From NCBI GenBank assembly GCA_947627685.1, contig CANQWZ010000005.1:1-31938 (forward strand): a DNA stretch of 31,938 bases, read 5' to 3'. Made by a program: the position numbers and the translations under genes. A model generated the notes under the pieces. That model did no database searches and was not told the DNA's origin. It saw nothing but the letters and a program-made list of their open reading frames with translations. Each line of letters begins with the position of its first letter. Position 1 is the stretch's first letter. This document shows, piece after piece, positions 7,532-15,002 of this stretch. The DNA comes from an uncultured Bacilli bacterium. GTDB taxonomy: Bacteria > Bacillota_I > Bacilli_A > ML615J-28 > CAG-313.

Positions 7532-9076
7532 TTAATTCTCTTTACTTTTTCTTCTTTCAATCATACTTTTACCTGTCATTTCTACAGGTTTAGCAATTCC
7601 TAAAAGCTCAAGCATGGTTGGAGCAATATCACCAAGATTACCTGTTTTTCTTAAAACAACATTAGTATCTGTGATTAAAAAAGGTACCGGAGAAGTGGTA
7701 TGAGCTGAAAATGGTAAGTGCTTTTCATCCCATATTTCATCCGCATTACCATGATCGGCTGTAATAATTAAAGTACCACCTACTTTTTCAACCGCCTCAT
7801 ATACCTTACCAACACAATCATCAACAGCCTCTACTGCTTTAATAGCAGCATCATATACTGCCGTATGACCTACCATGTCACAATTAGCATAATTTAAGAT
7901 AATGGTATCATATTCTTCTTTTAAAATAGCCTCAACTACTTTTTCAGTTACTTCATAAGCACTCATTTCAGGTTTTAAATCATAAGTTGCTACAAGTGGT
8001 GAAGGTACTAAAATACGATCAGAACCTTTTAATTCTTTATCAATACCACCATCAAAGAAATATGTTACATGAGCATATTTTTCTGTTTCCGCAATCCTTA
8101 ATTGTCTTAAACCATTTTTAGCTATAACATCACCATACATATTATTTAATTCTTGAAGGCCAAAGGCAATATCACCTTTAACTAATTCTGAATATAACAT
8201 CATTTGGACAAAGCAAAGATTTTTAAAAGTAGTGTAGTTTTTTAAAACGGATTTATCACTTTTAGCACATGTAGGATTAGTTAAAGCAACACTCATTTCA
8301 ATAGCTCTATCAGGTCTGAAATTAGCAAAAATAACAGCATCATTTTCTTTAATCGTAGCATCTTTATTAACGATATATGGTTTAACGAATTCATCAGTTA
8401 TACCTTCGTTATAACTTTCATCAATTCCCTCAAGTAACCCCTTACAAGGAGCATCACCTTTTACTAAAGCATCATATGCAAGTTGAATACGATCATAATT
8501 TTTATCACGATCCATAGCATAATATCGGCCACTAACAACCCCAAATTCTACACCTTTAGTTCTTTTTCCATCAAGATAAGTTAGATATTTTTTAGCAGAT
8601 GTAGGTGGTACATCACGTCCATCTAAAAAGGAATGAACATAAACTTTTTTAACGCCTCTTTGGATTGCAGCATTCATTAAATAAACAATATGATCAATAT
8701 GTGAATGTACACCGCCATCACTCATAAGACCCATAATATGTAAACTACTATTATTATTGATTGCATGATTAATGGCTTTATCAATTGCTTCAACTTTATC
8801 TAAAATACCTTCACGACAAGCAATATTTACTCTTGTTAAAGATTGAAAAACAACCCTACCTGCCCCTATATTAAGATGTCCTACTTCACTATTACCCATT
8901 TGACCTTCAGGTAAACCTACAGCTTCGCCTGATGCTTTAATAGTTGTATTAGGGTATTTTTGAAATAAATAATCTAAATGTGGTTTTTTAGCATTAAAAA
9001 TAGCATTACCATCTGTAACTTCTCTAATACCATAACCATCCATAATAACTAACATTACTAATTTTTTTTGACTCAT
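7532..9076 (-). CDS. gpmI: 2,3-bisphosphoglycerate-independent phosphoglycerate mutase
   Basis: This enzyme interconverts 3-phosphoglycerate and 2-phosphoglycerate in glycolysis using two Mn ions. The 514-residue length is standard for the family. Visible signatures are MDGYG at 12-16 with the metal-binding aspartate D13, and GNSEVGHLNIGAGR at 61-74 with the phosphoserine nucleophile S63. Others are VYVHSFLDGRDVPP, SGRYYAMDRD, FANFRPDRA, LNYANCDMVGHT and the C-terminal ADHGNADE metal site followed by HTTSPVP. It has its own promoter (9111-9139), an AAGAGGT ribosome site and its own terminator, so it is monocistronic here rather than part of the gap-pgk-tpi-gpmI operon seen in many Firmicutes. 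Nothing is odd in the coding sequence. Confidence 0.97.
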   Translation of the reverse strand: MSQKKLVMLVIMDGYGIREVTDGNAIFNAKKPHLDYLFQKYPNTTIKASGEAVGLPEGQMGNSEVGHLNIGAGRVVFQSLTRVNIACREGILDKVEAIDKAINHAINNNSSLHIMGLMSDGGVHSHIDHIVYLMNAAIQRGVKKVYVHSFLDGRDVPPTSAKKYLTYLDGKRTKGVEFGVVSGRYYAMDRDKNYDRIQLAYDALVKGDAPCKGLLEGIDESYNEGITDEFVKPYIVNKDATIKENDAVIFANFRPDRAIEMSVALTNPTCAKSDKSVLKNYTTFKNLCFVQMMLYSELVKGDIAFGLQELNNMYGDVIAKNGLRQLRIAETEKYAHVTYFFDGGIDKELKGSDRILVPSPLVATYDLKPEMSAYEVTEKVVEAILKEEYDTIILNYANCDMVGHTAVYDAAIKAVEAVDDCVGKVYEAVEKVGGTLIITADHGNADEIWDEKHLPFSAHTTSPVPFLITDTNVVLRKTGNLGDIAPTMLELLGIAKPVEMTGKSMIERRKSKEN

Positions 9077-9110
9077 TTTTTACCTCTTGTTTTCTTTTAT
9101 TTCCATATTA

Positions 9111-9139
9111 ATTATACTCATTTTTAAGCGTTTTGCTAA
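9111..9139 (-). promoter_or_regulatory. sigma-A-type promoter of gpmI
   Basis: On the minus strand TTAGCA (9139-9134), a 17-nt spacer and TATAAT (9116-9111) lie about 35 nt upstream of the gpmI start. Confidence 0.65.
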
Positions 9140-9153
9140 TTATTTGATTAATT

Positions 9154-9756
9154 TTATTCCTTTTTAAAAACTAAATTACTTATTTTATATAAGGCTAAAA
9201 CTAGCAAAGTTGTAATAGGCCATTTTATTAATAGCACTAATAATCTAATAGGTAACATTCCTATCATATAACTAAAACCATAATATAAAGTTAAATATAT
9301 CGAATTAATAAAAGTTGCTAAAACAGATGTTAGTAAAACTACTACAAATAATAGCCAAACTTTTTTAATACCTTTTTTACTAAATATTCCCCCCGCAACA
9401 CCCCAAACAATAGTTGTAAACATCATGATAAAGGAAAAAGGATAAGGGGAAAAACATAACCCATAAATTACATCAGCCCCCATGGCCACAATACCACCAT
9501 ATATTGGTCCGGCTATGATGCCTGCTAAAAAAAGAGGAATATCCCAAAGACTAATTCTAAACTCACCATTACCAATGGAAAAAAATTTAAGTACAACGCC
9601 TAATGCTAGTAAAATAGCAAGGATAGCTAGTTTTTTAACACTTAAAGTTTTTCTTACTTGATGAGATCTATTACTAGGATGTAATTTATCACTTAATATT
9701 ATTTGTTTTTTAATATCATTATTTTTGATTAAATATTTTTTAGTTTTAATTGCCAT
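9154..9756 (-). CDS. folT: folate-type ECF transporter S component (FolT family)
   Basis: This small membrane protein (200 residues) would be the substrate-binding S component of an energy-coupling factor vitamin importer. It would work with an EcfT and two EcfA ATPases encoded elsewhere. After a charged N-terminus of about 40 residues there are five or six hydrophobic helices. The segment RISLWDIPLFLAGIIAGPIYGG, followed by an aromatic stretch GLCFSPYPFSFIMMF, is typical of the FolT-like group that takes up folates, though close relatives carry other vitamins. The ribosome site is AAAAGGG. A TATAAT lies at 9788-9793, but its -35 is poor. The leader is too short for a tetrahydrofolate riboswitch. 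Whether it is co-transcribed with sigG is unclear: the genes are 71 nt apart with no obvious terminator between. Confidence 0.75.
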   Translation of the reverse strand: MAIKTKKYLIKNNDIKKQIILSDKLHPSNRSHQVRKTLSVKKLAILAILLALGVVLKFFSIGNGEFRISLWDIPLFLAGIIAGPIYGGIVAMGADVIYGLCFSPYPFSFIMMFTTIVWGVAGGIFSKKGIKKVWLLFVVVLLTSVLATFINSIYLTLYYGFSYMIGMLPIRLLVLLIKWPITTLLVLALYKISNLVFKKE

Positions 9757-9827
9757 GCTTGTTAGTCCCTTTTATTATTTTTTATCAATTATACTAAAAA
9801 AGAAAAAAATGTTATATTAAATAGCAT

Positions 9828-10604
9828 TTATTTTTCTTTCCCATCAAAGATTAATCTCAGTGCACTTTTTTCTAATCTTGATACTTGCGCTTGTGAAATA
9901 CCTAATTCCTCAGCTATTTCCATTTGCGTTTTATTATCGTAATATCTACTATAAATGATCCCTTTTAAACGATCATTTAATCTAGCAATACCTTCTTCAA
10001 TAATCATTTTACGTAGTTTTGTTTCTTCACTTTCAACGTTGTCCGCAATCTGATCAATTAAATATATCTCATCACCACCATTATTATATATAGGAGTATA
10101 AATAGATATTGGCTCTTGTACAGCTTCTAAAGCTATAACAATATCAATGGTATCCATTTCTAAAGCCGTTGCAATTTCTTCAATGGTAGGTTCAATACCT
10201 TTATCAGTAAAATATTTTTCTTTAAATTGTAAAGCCTTATAAGCTGTATCTTTGATGGATCTACTAATTCTAACTACGGAATTATCTCGTAAGTAGCGTC
10301 TAATTTCACCTACAATCATTGGCACCGCATAAGTAGAAAATTTAACACCATGCGAAAAATCAAAATTATCGATGGCTTTAATTAAACCCATGGCTCCAAC
10401 TTGAAATAAATCATCTAAATCAACACCACGGTTATTAAATTTTTTTATAACACTTAAAACAAGTTTTAAATTACCTTCCACAAGACGATCCCTTGCTTCA
10501 AAATTACCACTTTGACTCTCTTTAATTAACATCATTGTTTCTTCTGGTGGTAAGACCTTTAGTTCTAAAGTATTTACCCCCGTGATTTCTACTTTATTAC
10601 GCAT
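9828..10604 (-). CDS. sigG: sporulation sigma factor G, late forespore
   Basis: Sigma-G directs late gene expression in the forespore after engulfment. The 258-residue product aligns closely with Bacillus SigG from the first residues (MRNKVEITGVNT) onward. Region 2 contains NLKLVLSVIKKFNNRG and DDLFQVGAMGLIKAIDNFD, then KFSTYAVPMIVGEIRRYLRD and the region 3 motif RISRSIKD. The C-terminal region 4 helix-turn-helix is TQMEIAEELGISQAQVSRLE. I placed the start at ATG 10604 because GGAGGG lies 7 nt before it. An in-frame TTG at 10619 is inside that ribosome site and is unlikely. It lies directly downstream of sigE, as in Bacillus and Clostridium. A sigma-G-like promoter sits in the gap between the two genes. 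Confidence 0.95.
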   Translation of the reverse strand: MRNKVEITGVNTLELKVLPPEETMMLIKESQSGNFEARDRLVEGNLKLVLSVIKKFNNRGVDLDDLFQVGAMGLIKAIDNFDFSHGVKFSTYAVPMIVGEIRRYLRDNSVVRISRSIKDTAYKALQFKEKYFTDKGIEPTIEEIATALEMDTIDIVIALEAVQEPISIYTPIYNNGGDEIYLIDQIADNVESEETKLRKMIIEEGIARLNDRLKGIIYSRYYDNKTQMEIAEELGISQAQVSRLEKSALRLIFDGKEK

Positions 10605-10622
10605 AAATTCACCCTCCAAAAT

Positions 10623-10653
10623 AAGTATGCGTAAATATTGATATTTTTATGTA
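10623..10653 (-). promoter_or_regulatory. candidate sigma-G-type promoter of sigG
   Basis: On the minus strand TACATA (10653-10648), an 18-nt spacer and CATACTT (10629-10623) resemble the sigma-G consensus (TGAATA, 17-18 nt, CATACTA). sigG is known to be autoregulated in Bacillus. The -35 matches only 4 of 6 positions. Confidence 0.4.
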
Positions 10654-10700
10654 TAACTGTGATTTTTTATATTATAAAATTGATAAATTGATTAAAAAGA

Positions 10701-11414
10701 TTAGGCGATTTTTACTAATTGTTCAATATCCTGACGCATCTTTTCGATTATCCTTTTTTCTAGTCGAGATATGTATGATTGGGATATTCCCATTTTATCA
10801 GCTACTTCTTTTTGGGTAAGGGGTTCAACGCCAAATAAACCATATCTCATAATAATAATTTCTTTTTCCCTTTTACTTAGTTTATCTAGGGCATAATATA
10901 AATTTCTAATATCTTCTTCTTCCGAAAGTTTTGTTAAAGCAAGCGGTTCATTAGACCCTATAATATCAGCTAAAATCATTTCATTGCCTTCGGAATCAAC
11001 ACTCAAAACTTCATCTAAAGAATATTCTTGTCTGCTTTTTTGCGTTTTACGTAAATGCATCAAAATTTCATTTTCAATGCAACGTGAAGCATATGTTGCT
11101 AGTTTAATATTTTTTTCCATTTTAAAAGTTTGAATACCTTTTATTAAACCAAGTGAACCAATACTTATTAAGTCTTCCATATTGATTTTAGTTGATTCAA
11201 ATTTTTTAGCAATAAAAATAACTAATCTTAAATTATGTTCAATTAAAGTGTTCCTAGCCTCAATATCTCCTTCTTTAACAAGTAATAATAGTCTTGTTTC
11301 TTCATCTTCATCTAAAGGCTGTGGTAATAAATTATTACTATTAATGTAATAACAAGGATTTTTAGTTTTACTAGTAAAAATTAAATCTAGCAATTTTTTA
11401 ATTAATTTTATCAT
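10701..11414 (-). CDS. sigE: sporulation sigma factor E precursor, mother cell
   Basis: Pro-sigma-E is the inactive membrane-associated precursor of the early mother-cell sigma factor. This 237-residue protein matches Bacillus SigE throughout: NLRLVIFIAKKFEST, EDLISIGSLGLIKGI, KLATYASRCIENEILMHLRK and the C-terminal QKEVADKMGISQSYISRLEK helix-turn-helix. The N-terminal pro-sequence is present as a basic amphipathic stretch (MIKLIKKLLDLIF). The processing region reads NPCYYINSNNLLPQPL around residue 22-23, equivalent to the VYYIGGSEALPPPL site in Bacillus, so cleavage between the two tyrosines is likely. The pro-peptide is about five residues shorter than in Bacillus. The start codon overlaps the spoIIGA stop (TAATG), so the protease and its substrate are translationally coupled. 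Confidence 0.96.
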   Translation of the reverse strand: MIKLIKKLLDLIFTSKTKNPCYYINSNNLLPQPLDEDEETRLLLLVKEGDIEARNTLIEHNLRLVIFIAKKFESTKINMEDLISIGSLGLIKGIQTFKMEKNIKLATYASRCIENEILMHLRKTQKSRQEYSLDEVLSVDSEGNEMILADIIGSNEPLALTKLSEEEDIRNLYYALDKLSKREKEIIIMRYGLFGVEPLTQKEVADKMGISQSYISRLEKRIIEKMRQDIEQLVKIA

Positions 11415-12112
11415 TAGTTATCCTCTTTCATTAAGTTATTTAAAATAATATCATAATCAATTTCATCAATAAAAATATAATAAACAGTATAATTCTTATT
11501 ATTAAAACTAAGACTTGGTCCTTGATATAAGGGCATTATTTTTTCACCAAAAATACCCTTAATTAAACTACTTTGAAAATAACTAAAATCTTTACTAAAG
11601 AATTTTTGTTTTATAAAAACGATAGGTATCTTTTCATAAGTTGCTAAATTACCAGTATCAATTAAACCCTTAAGTTTTAAATTTTTAATCCTAACAAGGC
11701 AATTATAATTACTATTTTTATTAAAAATAAGTTTATAATTTTCAATAATATATAAGATGATAACAAAAAAAACGGTTAATAATAATGGTATAATATTTTT
11801 GACCCTAAAAACTACTAAAGTACCAATAAAAGCCATATTAAGCAAATAAAAGATAACAATTTTAATGATTTTACTTTTCACATCGGTTTTTTTAAAAGCT
11901 ACTATGCCAATAATAATGCCCATAAAATAACGTATAACAAAGTATATTTTATAAGGTAGCAAGTATAAACATAACATTAAACATGAAAGTAGTAAAGCTA
12001 TTACAACTCTTAAAAAAGATAGTTTTTCTTTAAAAATAATAGCTATAGTTTTAATAAAAAGATAGTTTACTAAAATAGTTGATAAAATTAATAAATCAAG
12101 ATAGATGACCAC
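11414..12112 (-). CDS. spoIIGA: sigma-E processing peptidase SpoIIGA
   Basis: SpoIIGA is the membrane aspartic protease that cuts the pro-sequence from sigma-E. The N-terminal half has four or five hydrophobic helices. The C-terminal half carries the aspartic-protease motif GLIDTGN with the catalytic aspartate at about residue 152, followed by PIVFIKQKFF. I placed the start at GTG 12112 (232 residues). GGTGAT lies four nt before it, and the resulting N-terminus (M-V-I-Y-L-D) lines up with Bacillus MKIYLD. The in-frame ATG at 12124 sits only 5 nt from the TATAAT box and would be nearly leaderless. The protein is shorter than Bacillus SpoIIGA (about 309 residues), mainly in the C-terminal part. 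It overlaps sigE by one base. Confidence 0.9.
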   Translation of the reverse strand: MVIYLDLLILSTILVNYLFIKTIAIIFKEKLSFLRVVIALLLSCLMLCLYLLPYKIYFVIRYFMGIIIGIVAFKKTDVKSKIIKIVIFYLLNMAFIGTLVVFRVKNIIPLLLTVFFVIILYIIENYKLIFNKNSNYNCLVRIKNLKLKGLIDTGNLATYEKIPIVFIKQKFFSKDFSYFQSSLIKGIFGEKIMPLYQGPSLSFNNKNYTVYYIFIDEIDYDIILNNLMKEDN

Positions 12113-12128
12113 TACAATCACCATTTAT

Positions 12129-12161
12129 ATTATAACTATATGAAAAGGCTTATTTTGTCAT
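12129..12161 (-). promoter_or_regulatory. candidate Spo0A-dependent promoter of spoIIGA-sigE
   Basis: On the minus strand ATGACA (12161-12156) and TATAAT (12134-12129) are separated by 21 nt, too long for ordinary sigma-A promoters. In Bacillus the spoIIG promoter has a 22-nt spacer and needs Spo0A. TTTGTCATA on the plus strand at 12154-12162 matches the 0A box (TTTGTCGAA) at 7 of 9 positions and overlaps the -35. The -10 is followed about 7 nt later by the predicted leader of the GTG start. Confidence 0.5.
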
Positions 12162-12177
12162 AACAAATAATAGACAT

Positions 12178-12213
12178 AAAAAAATAACAAATTATTCAGT
12201 TTAAATAATTTGC
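12178..12213 (-). terminator. intrinsic terminator of the phosphodiesterase-like gene
   Basis: On the minus strand GCAAATTATT and AATAATTTGT pair around TAAACTG (12187-12213), followed by TATTTTTTTATG. The stem starts at the stop codon of the upstream gene and separates it from the spoIIGA promoter. Confidence 0.75.
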
Positions 12214-13337
12214 TACTTTTTTTTATTTGTCTTTAAAATAATTAATGGAACTAACATTTCTTTAGTAAGCGAACCATGATGACCTAAATGGTAATTATAA
12301 TAATCATTCAAACGAAACATTTTATGCCCTTTAGCTATGATAATATAATCTCCTAAAAGTTTTTCGTGTTCCTTATTTCTAAGTGGGCCAAAATAGTTAT
12401 GATTAATTAAAGTTTTAACATCATATATTTTAAAATCATGATGATATTTATGATTAAACTGCCTTTTAAATGTATGTTTATATTCATCTTTTAATTTTAC
12501 AGCCATGGCTCTTGCTTCAAGGAAAAAGGGCCACTCTATCATTTTCAATATTTCTTCATCAAGATAAATATTTTCATAGCCATCAATGTCAACTTGACCA
12601 TGATCGGCACTAATTATGAAAAGAGTATCTTTGCTTTGGTTAAATAGTTTTTCCATATAATCATTAATCTTAACTATTGCTTGCTTGGCAAAAATTGATG
12701 AAACGCCATATTCATGCATTGTATGATCTGGTTCGGGATTATAAGCATATATGAATTGTTTGCCTTCTTTTTGGCAAATACTAAAGATTGTATCAAAAAA
12801 AGTTTCTAAATCCTTAAATTCATATTTATTATCTAAAATACCATCATTAAAATAACTAGGAACAACTCTATTTATTATATATGGCGAATGATTGCTTTTA
12901 TAAAAAGGTATAGTAGGTAATTTTTCATTAACAAAAGAACTATCAATTTTTTCTTTAGTATAACTATCAGTTGCTAAAAAAAGATCAACAACTTTTTTTA
13001 TTTCCTCAAAATATAAACACCAACCAAACCAACCATGTTCTAACGGATACTTATTTGTTATAATACTTGTTGTAGCATTAGTAGTAGTTGATGGAAAAAC
13101 AGAAGTTAGACTATCTTGGCATTTTTTTCTAAGGAAAGCTCCTTTATTTAAATTAATTTTTAAAGGGTTTATTCCCAAACCATCAAAAATAATAAAAACA
13201 ATATTCTTATAATTGCCATGTATTGCTTTATCAAGTTTTTTCAAGGTTGGTTTATCAGTGCTACCATTTAAAAATAACTCTAAGCTAGATGAAATATTAA
13301 TAATGTTTTTGGAAAAATTAGGTTTAATGAGTTTCAT
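12213..13337 (-). CDS. alkaline phosphatase superfamily (type I phosphodiesterase-like) protein
   Basis: This 374-residue cytoplasmic-looking protein belongs to the alkaline phosphatase superfamily, nucleotide pyrophosphatase/phosphodiesterase branch. The metal and nucleophile motifs are visible: FIIFDGLGI (about 48-56) with the first metal aspartate, then SVFPSTTTNATTSIITNKYP with the likely threonine nucleophile. Later come PEPDHTMHEYG and SADHGQVDI with aspartate and histidine metal ligands, and a final HLGHHG. Members hydrolyse phosphodiesters or nucleotide pyrophosphates; the substrate here is unknown. No signal peptide is seen. It starts 19 nt after the AlbA-type regulator and probably shares its transcript. 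Together the two genes interrupt the usual ftsZ-spoIIGA neighbourhood. Confidence 0.75.
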   Translation of the reverse strand: MKLIKPNFSKNIINISSSLELFLNGSTDKPTLKKLDKAIHGNYKNIVFIIFDGLGINPLKINLNKGAFLRKKCQDSLTSVFPSTTTNATTSIITNKYPLEHGWFGWCLYFEEIKKVVDLFLATDSYTKEKIDSSFVNEKLPTIPFYKSNHSPYIINRVVPSYFNDGILDNKYEFKDLETFFDTIFSICQKEGKQFIYAYNPEPDHTMHEYGVSSIFAKQAIVKINDYMEKLFNQSKDTLFIISADHGQVDIDGYENIYLDEEILKMIEWPFFLEARAMAVKLKDEYKHTFKRQFNHKYHHDFKIYDVKTLINHNYFGPLRNKEHEKLLGDYIIIAKGHKMFRLNDYYNYHLGHHGSLTKEMLVPLIILKTNKKK

Positions 13338-13356
13338 ATTACCTATCCTTTATATT

Positions 13357-14673
13357 TTAATGATTATTTATAACTTCCCAATAACCTTCTTTTTTTGAAC
13401 CATTTCTTATTAATATCTTGTTTTCAGTAAGAATTTTAATATTACGACGAATAGTTTCTTCTGATTTATTAATTATTTTAGCAAGTTCTACATAAGTAAT
13501 ATTAGGATTTTTAATAATAGCATTAAGTATATTTTCTTGAACATTATTTAATTTGATACTATAACTTAAATTAAAACTTTTGTTTTTATAGTTTAAGTTT
13601 GGCAATTCTACTCTGAAAAAATTAAAAGTGATATCCCAATTAACTTCCTTATTATATGGTTTATAAGCATTAACTATACGTGGTAAACCTGTGCCATAAT
13701 TTTCAATAAAATTAAGTCGATATAAAATATTAACGAGTTTAGGATTTCGATAAGTTTGTTTGCCTTTCATTATTTCTTCGAACGTTCCATCAAAGATTCC
13801 GCCAGGTGAGGTAATAACGCATTTATCATCGAAAAATTCGATTTTAATATTACTAGCCCATGAATAATCAGCGTGCGCAAAAGCATTTAAAAGTGATTCT
13901 CTTAAAGAAGAACCTGGATAAGATTTTGTCTCTACACGTTGTGCTTGACTAGGAATTATTTTAGCGGATGTAATATTATATTCTTCAGCAAATTTTAATA
14001 CTTGATCACAAATTAAAATAATTGAACCAGTATATTCTTTTTTTACCTTAAAATCTAAATTATCATCGTATACAGCAAATTTTACTACATAGGGATTTTG
14101 ATCTGATAGAAGCAATCCTAAATTGGTATATAAACCATCAGTATTTTTTAATCCTAAAGTGATTTCTTTATTTTCAATATCTAAATTATTATATTTAGCA
14201 AATATGGCAAAATCAGTAAAAGTTAAATCTTGCTTGCTAGAAACAACATCTTCATATGATTGACCAAAGGCATTCATTCCATCAACAACAAGTCTTTTAA
14301 TTTCTGCAGGCTCTGCTTGCCTTTTACTTCTACCAACTCTTATATAAACACCTGATGGCTTTAGTCCATATTTTAGTAAATAATATGGTTTTTCAATGCC
14401 CTTCTTAATCTTTATTACGTAAACATTATCTTCATTATATGATAAACTAATTAAAGTTCGAGGATTAGGATAAAAAGCTGTTGATATCCAATTAAAAACA
14501 GTGCTATCTAAAGCATCACGATTACTTTCATTTATACCAATAACTTTACCATTATCATCTACACCTATATAAATGGTTCCCCCCTCTGAATTAAGGAAGG
14601 CACATATTTCATTTTTAATATCTTCAGATAAAATGCTTTTTAATTCGACATTTTCACTTTCTTCATAATACAT
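13357..14673 (-). CDS. AlbA_2 (Schlafen-type) ATP-binding transcriptional regulator
   Basis: This 438-residue protein has three parts. The N-terminal AlbA_2 (Schlafen AAA_4) nucleic-acid-binding domain (about 1-125) starts with the family signature ESENVELKS and ICAFLNSEGGTIYIGVDD. A GHKL-type ATPase fragment (about 230-345) has SLRESLLNAFAHADY and NYGTGLPRI. The C-terminal winged helix-turn-helix (about 375-435) has TYVELAKIINKSEETIRRNIKIL. Such proteins are common accessory regulators in Firmicutes, often annotated as RecG-related helicases or putative transcriptional regulators, and their targets are mostly unknown. It has its own promoter at 14752-14780 and lies next to an array of ten short tandem repeats at 14848-14965, which might be its binding sites. 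It is probably co-transcribed with the phosphodiesterase-like gene. Confidence 0.85.
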   Translation of the reverse strand: MYYEESENVELKSILSEDIKNEICAFLNSEGGTIYIGVDDNGKVIGINESNRDALDSTVFNWISTAFYPNPRTLISLSYNEDNVYVIKIKKGIEKPYYLLKYGLKPSGVYIRVGRSKRQAEPAEIKRLVVDGMNAFGQSYEDVVSSKQDLTFTDFAIFAKYNNLDIENKEITLGLKNTDGLYTNLGLLLSDQNPYVVKFAVYDDNLDFKVKKEYTGSIILICDQVLKFAEEYNITSAKIIPSQAQRVETKSYPGSSLRESLLNAFAHADYSWASNIKIEFFDDKCVITSPGGIFDGTFEEIMKGKQTYRNPKLVNILYRLNFIENYGTGLPRIVNAYKPYNKEVNWDITFNFFRVELPNLNYKNKSFNLSYSIKLNNVQENILNAIIKNPNITYVELAKIINKSEETIRRNIKILTENKILIRNGSKKEGYWEVINNH

Positions 14674-14751
14674 AAGTTACACCTTTTGAAAAATATCCTT
14701 TCTATAAATTCATTAAAATATTCTTTAAATTAGTTTTATCTAATTACTTAT

Positions 14752-14780
14752 ATTATATTCTATTTTTATGATTTTTGCAA
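14752..14780 (-). promoter_or_regulatory. sigma-A-type promoter of the AlbA_2 regulator
   Basis: On the minus strand TTGCAA (14780-14775), a 17-nt spacer and TATAAT (14757-14752) lie about 80 nt upstream of the start codon. The remaining leader holds an AAAAGGTG ribosome site and no clear hairpin. Confidence 0.65.
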
Positions 14781-14847
14781 ATAATTCATATATTATAAAA
14801 AAATTAAATAAATTTCATTTTATATTTAAATTTTATAATTAATTTTT

Positions 14848-14965
14848 TATACCCACATTATACCCACATTATACCCACATTTATACCCACATTATACCCA
14901 CATTATACCCACATTTATACCCACATTATACCCACATTTATACCCACATTATACCCACATTTATA
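14848..14965. repeat. ten tandem 11/12-bp repeats (TATACCCACAT) with a partial eleventh
   Basis: Ten copies of TATACCCACAT run head to tail. Copies 4, 7 and 9 have an extra leading T, giving lengths 11, 11, 11, 12, 11, 11, 12, 11, 12 and 11, and then a partial TTATA. Sequence identity between copies is otherwise perfect. The period is close to one helical turn. Read on the minus strand, the junctions give GGGTATAATG, so TATAAT recurs at most steps. The array fills the 329-bp gap between the ftsZ terminator and the AlbA_2 regulator promoter; I see nothing else in that gap. The mixed 11/12 spacing argues against a coding repeat. Confidence 0.95.
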
Positions 14966-14996
14966 AAAAACACTTAAGTTTTTACCTTAAGTGTTT
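14962..14996 (-). terminator. intrinsic terminator of ftsZ
   Basis: On the minus strand AAACACTTAAG and CTTAAGTGTTT form an 11-bp stem around GTAAAAA (14968-14996), running into a T tract. It begins 7 nt after the ftsZ stop. Confidence 0.9.
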
Positions 14997-15002
14997 CCCA
15001 TA

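Noticed and set aside
9757..9827. Tetrahydrofolate riboswitch before the folate-type transporter
   Set aside because: The gap is 71 bp, includes the -10 region, and has no structure or conserved core of that class.
14848..14965. CRISPR array
   Set aside because: Units are only 11-12 bp and directly adjacent, with no spacers and no cas genes nearby.
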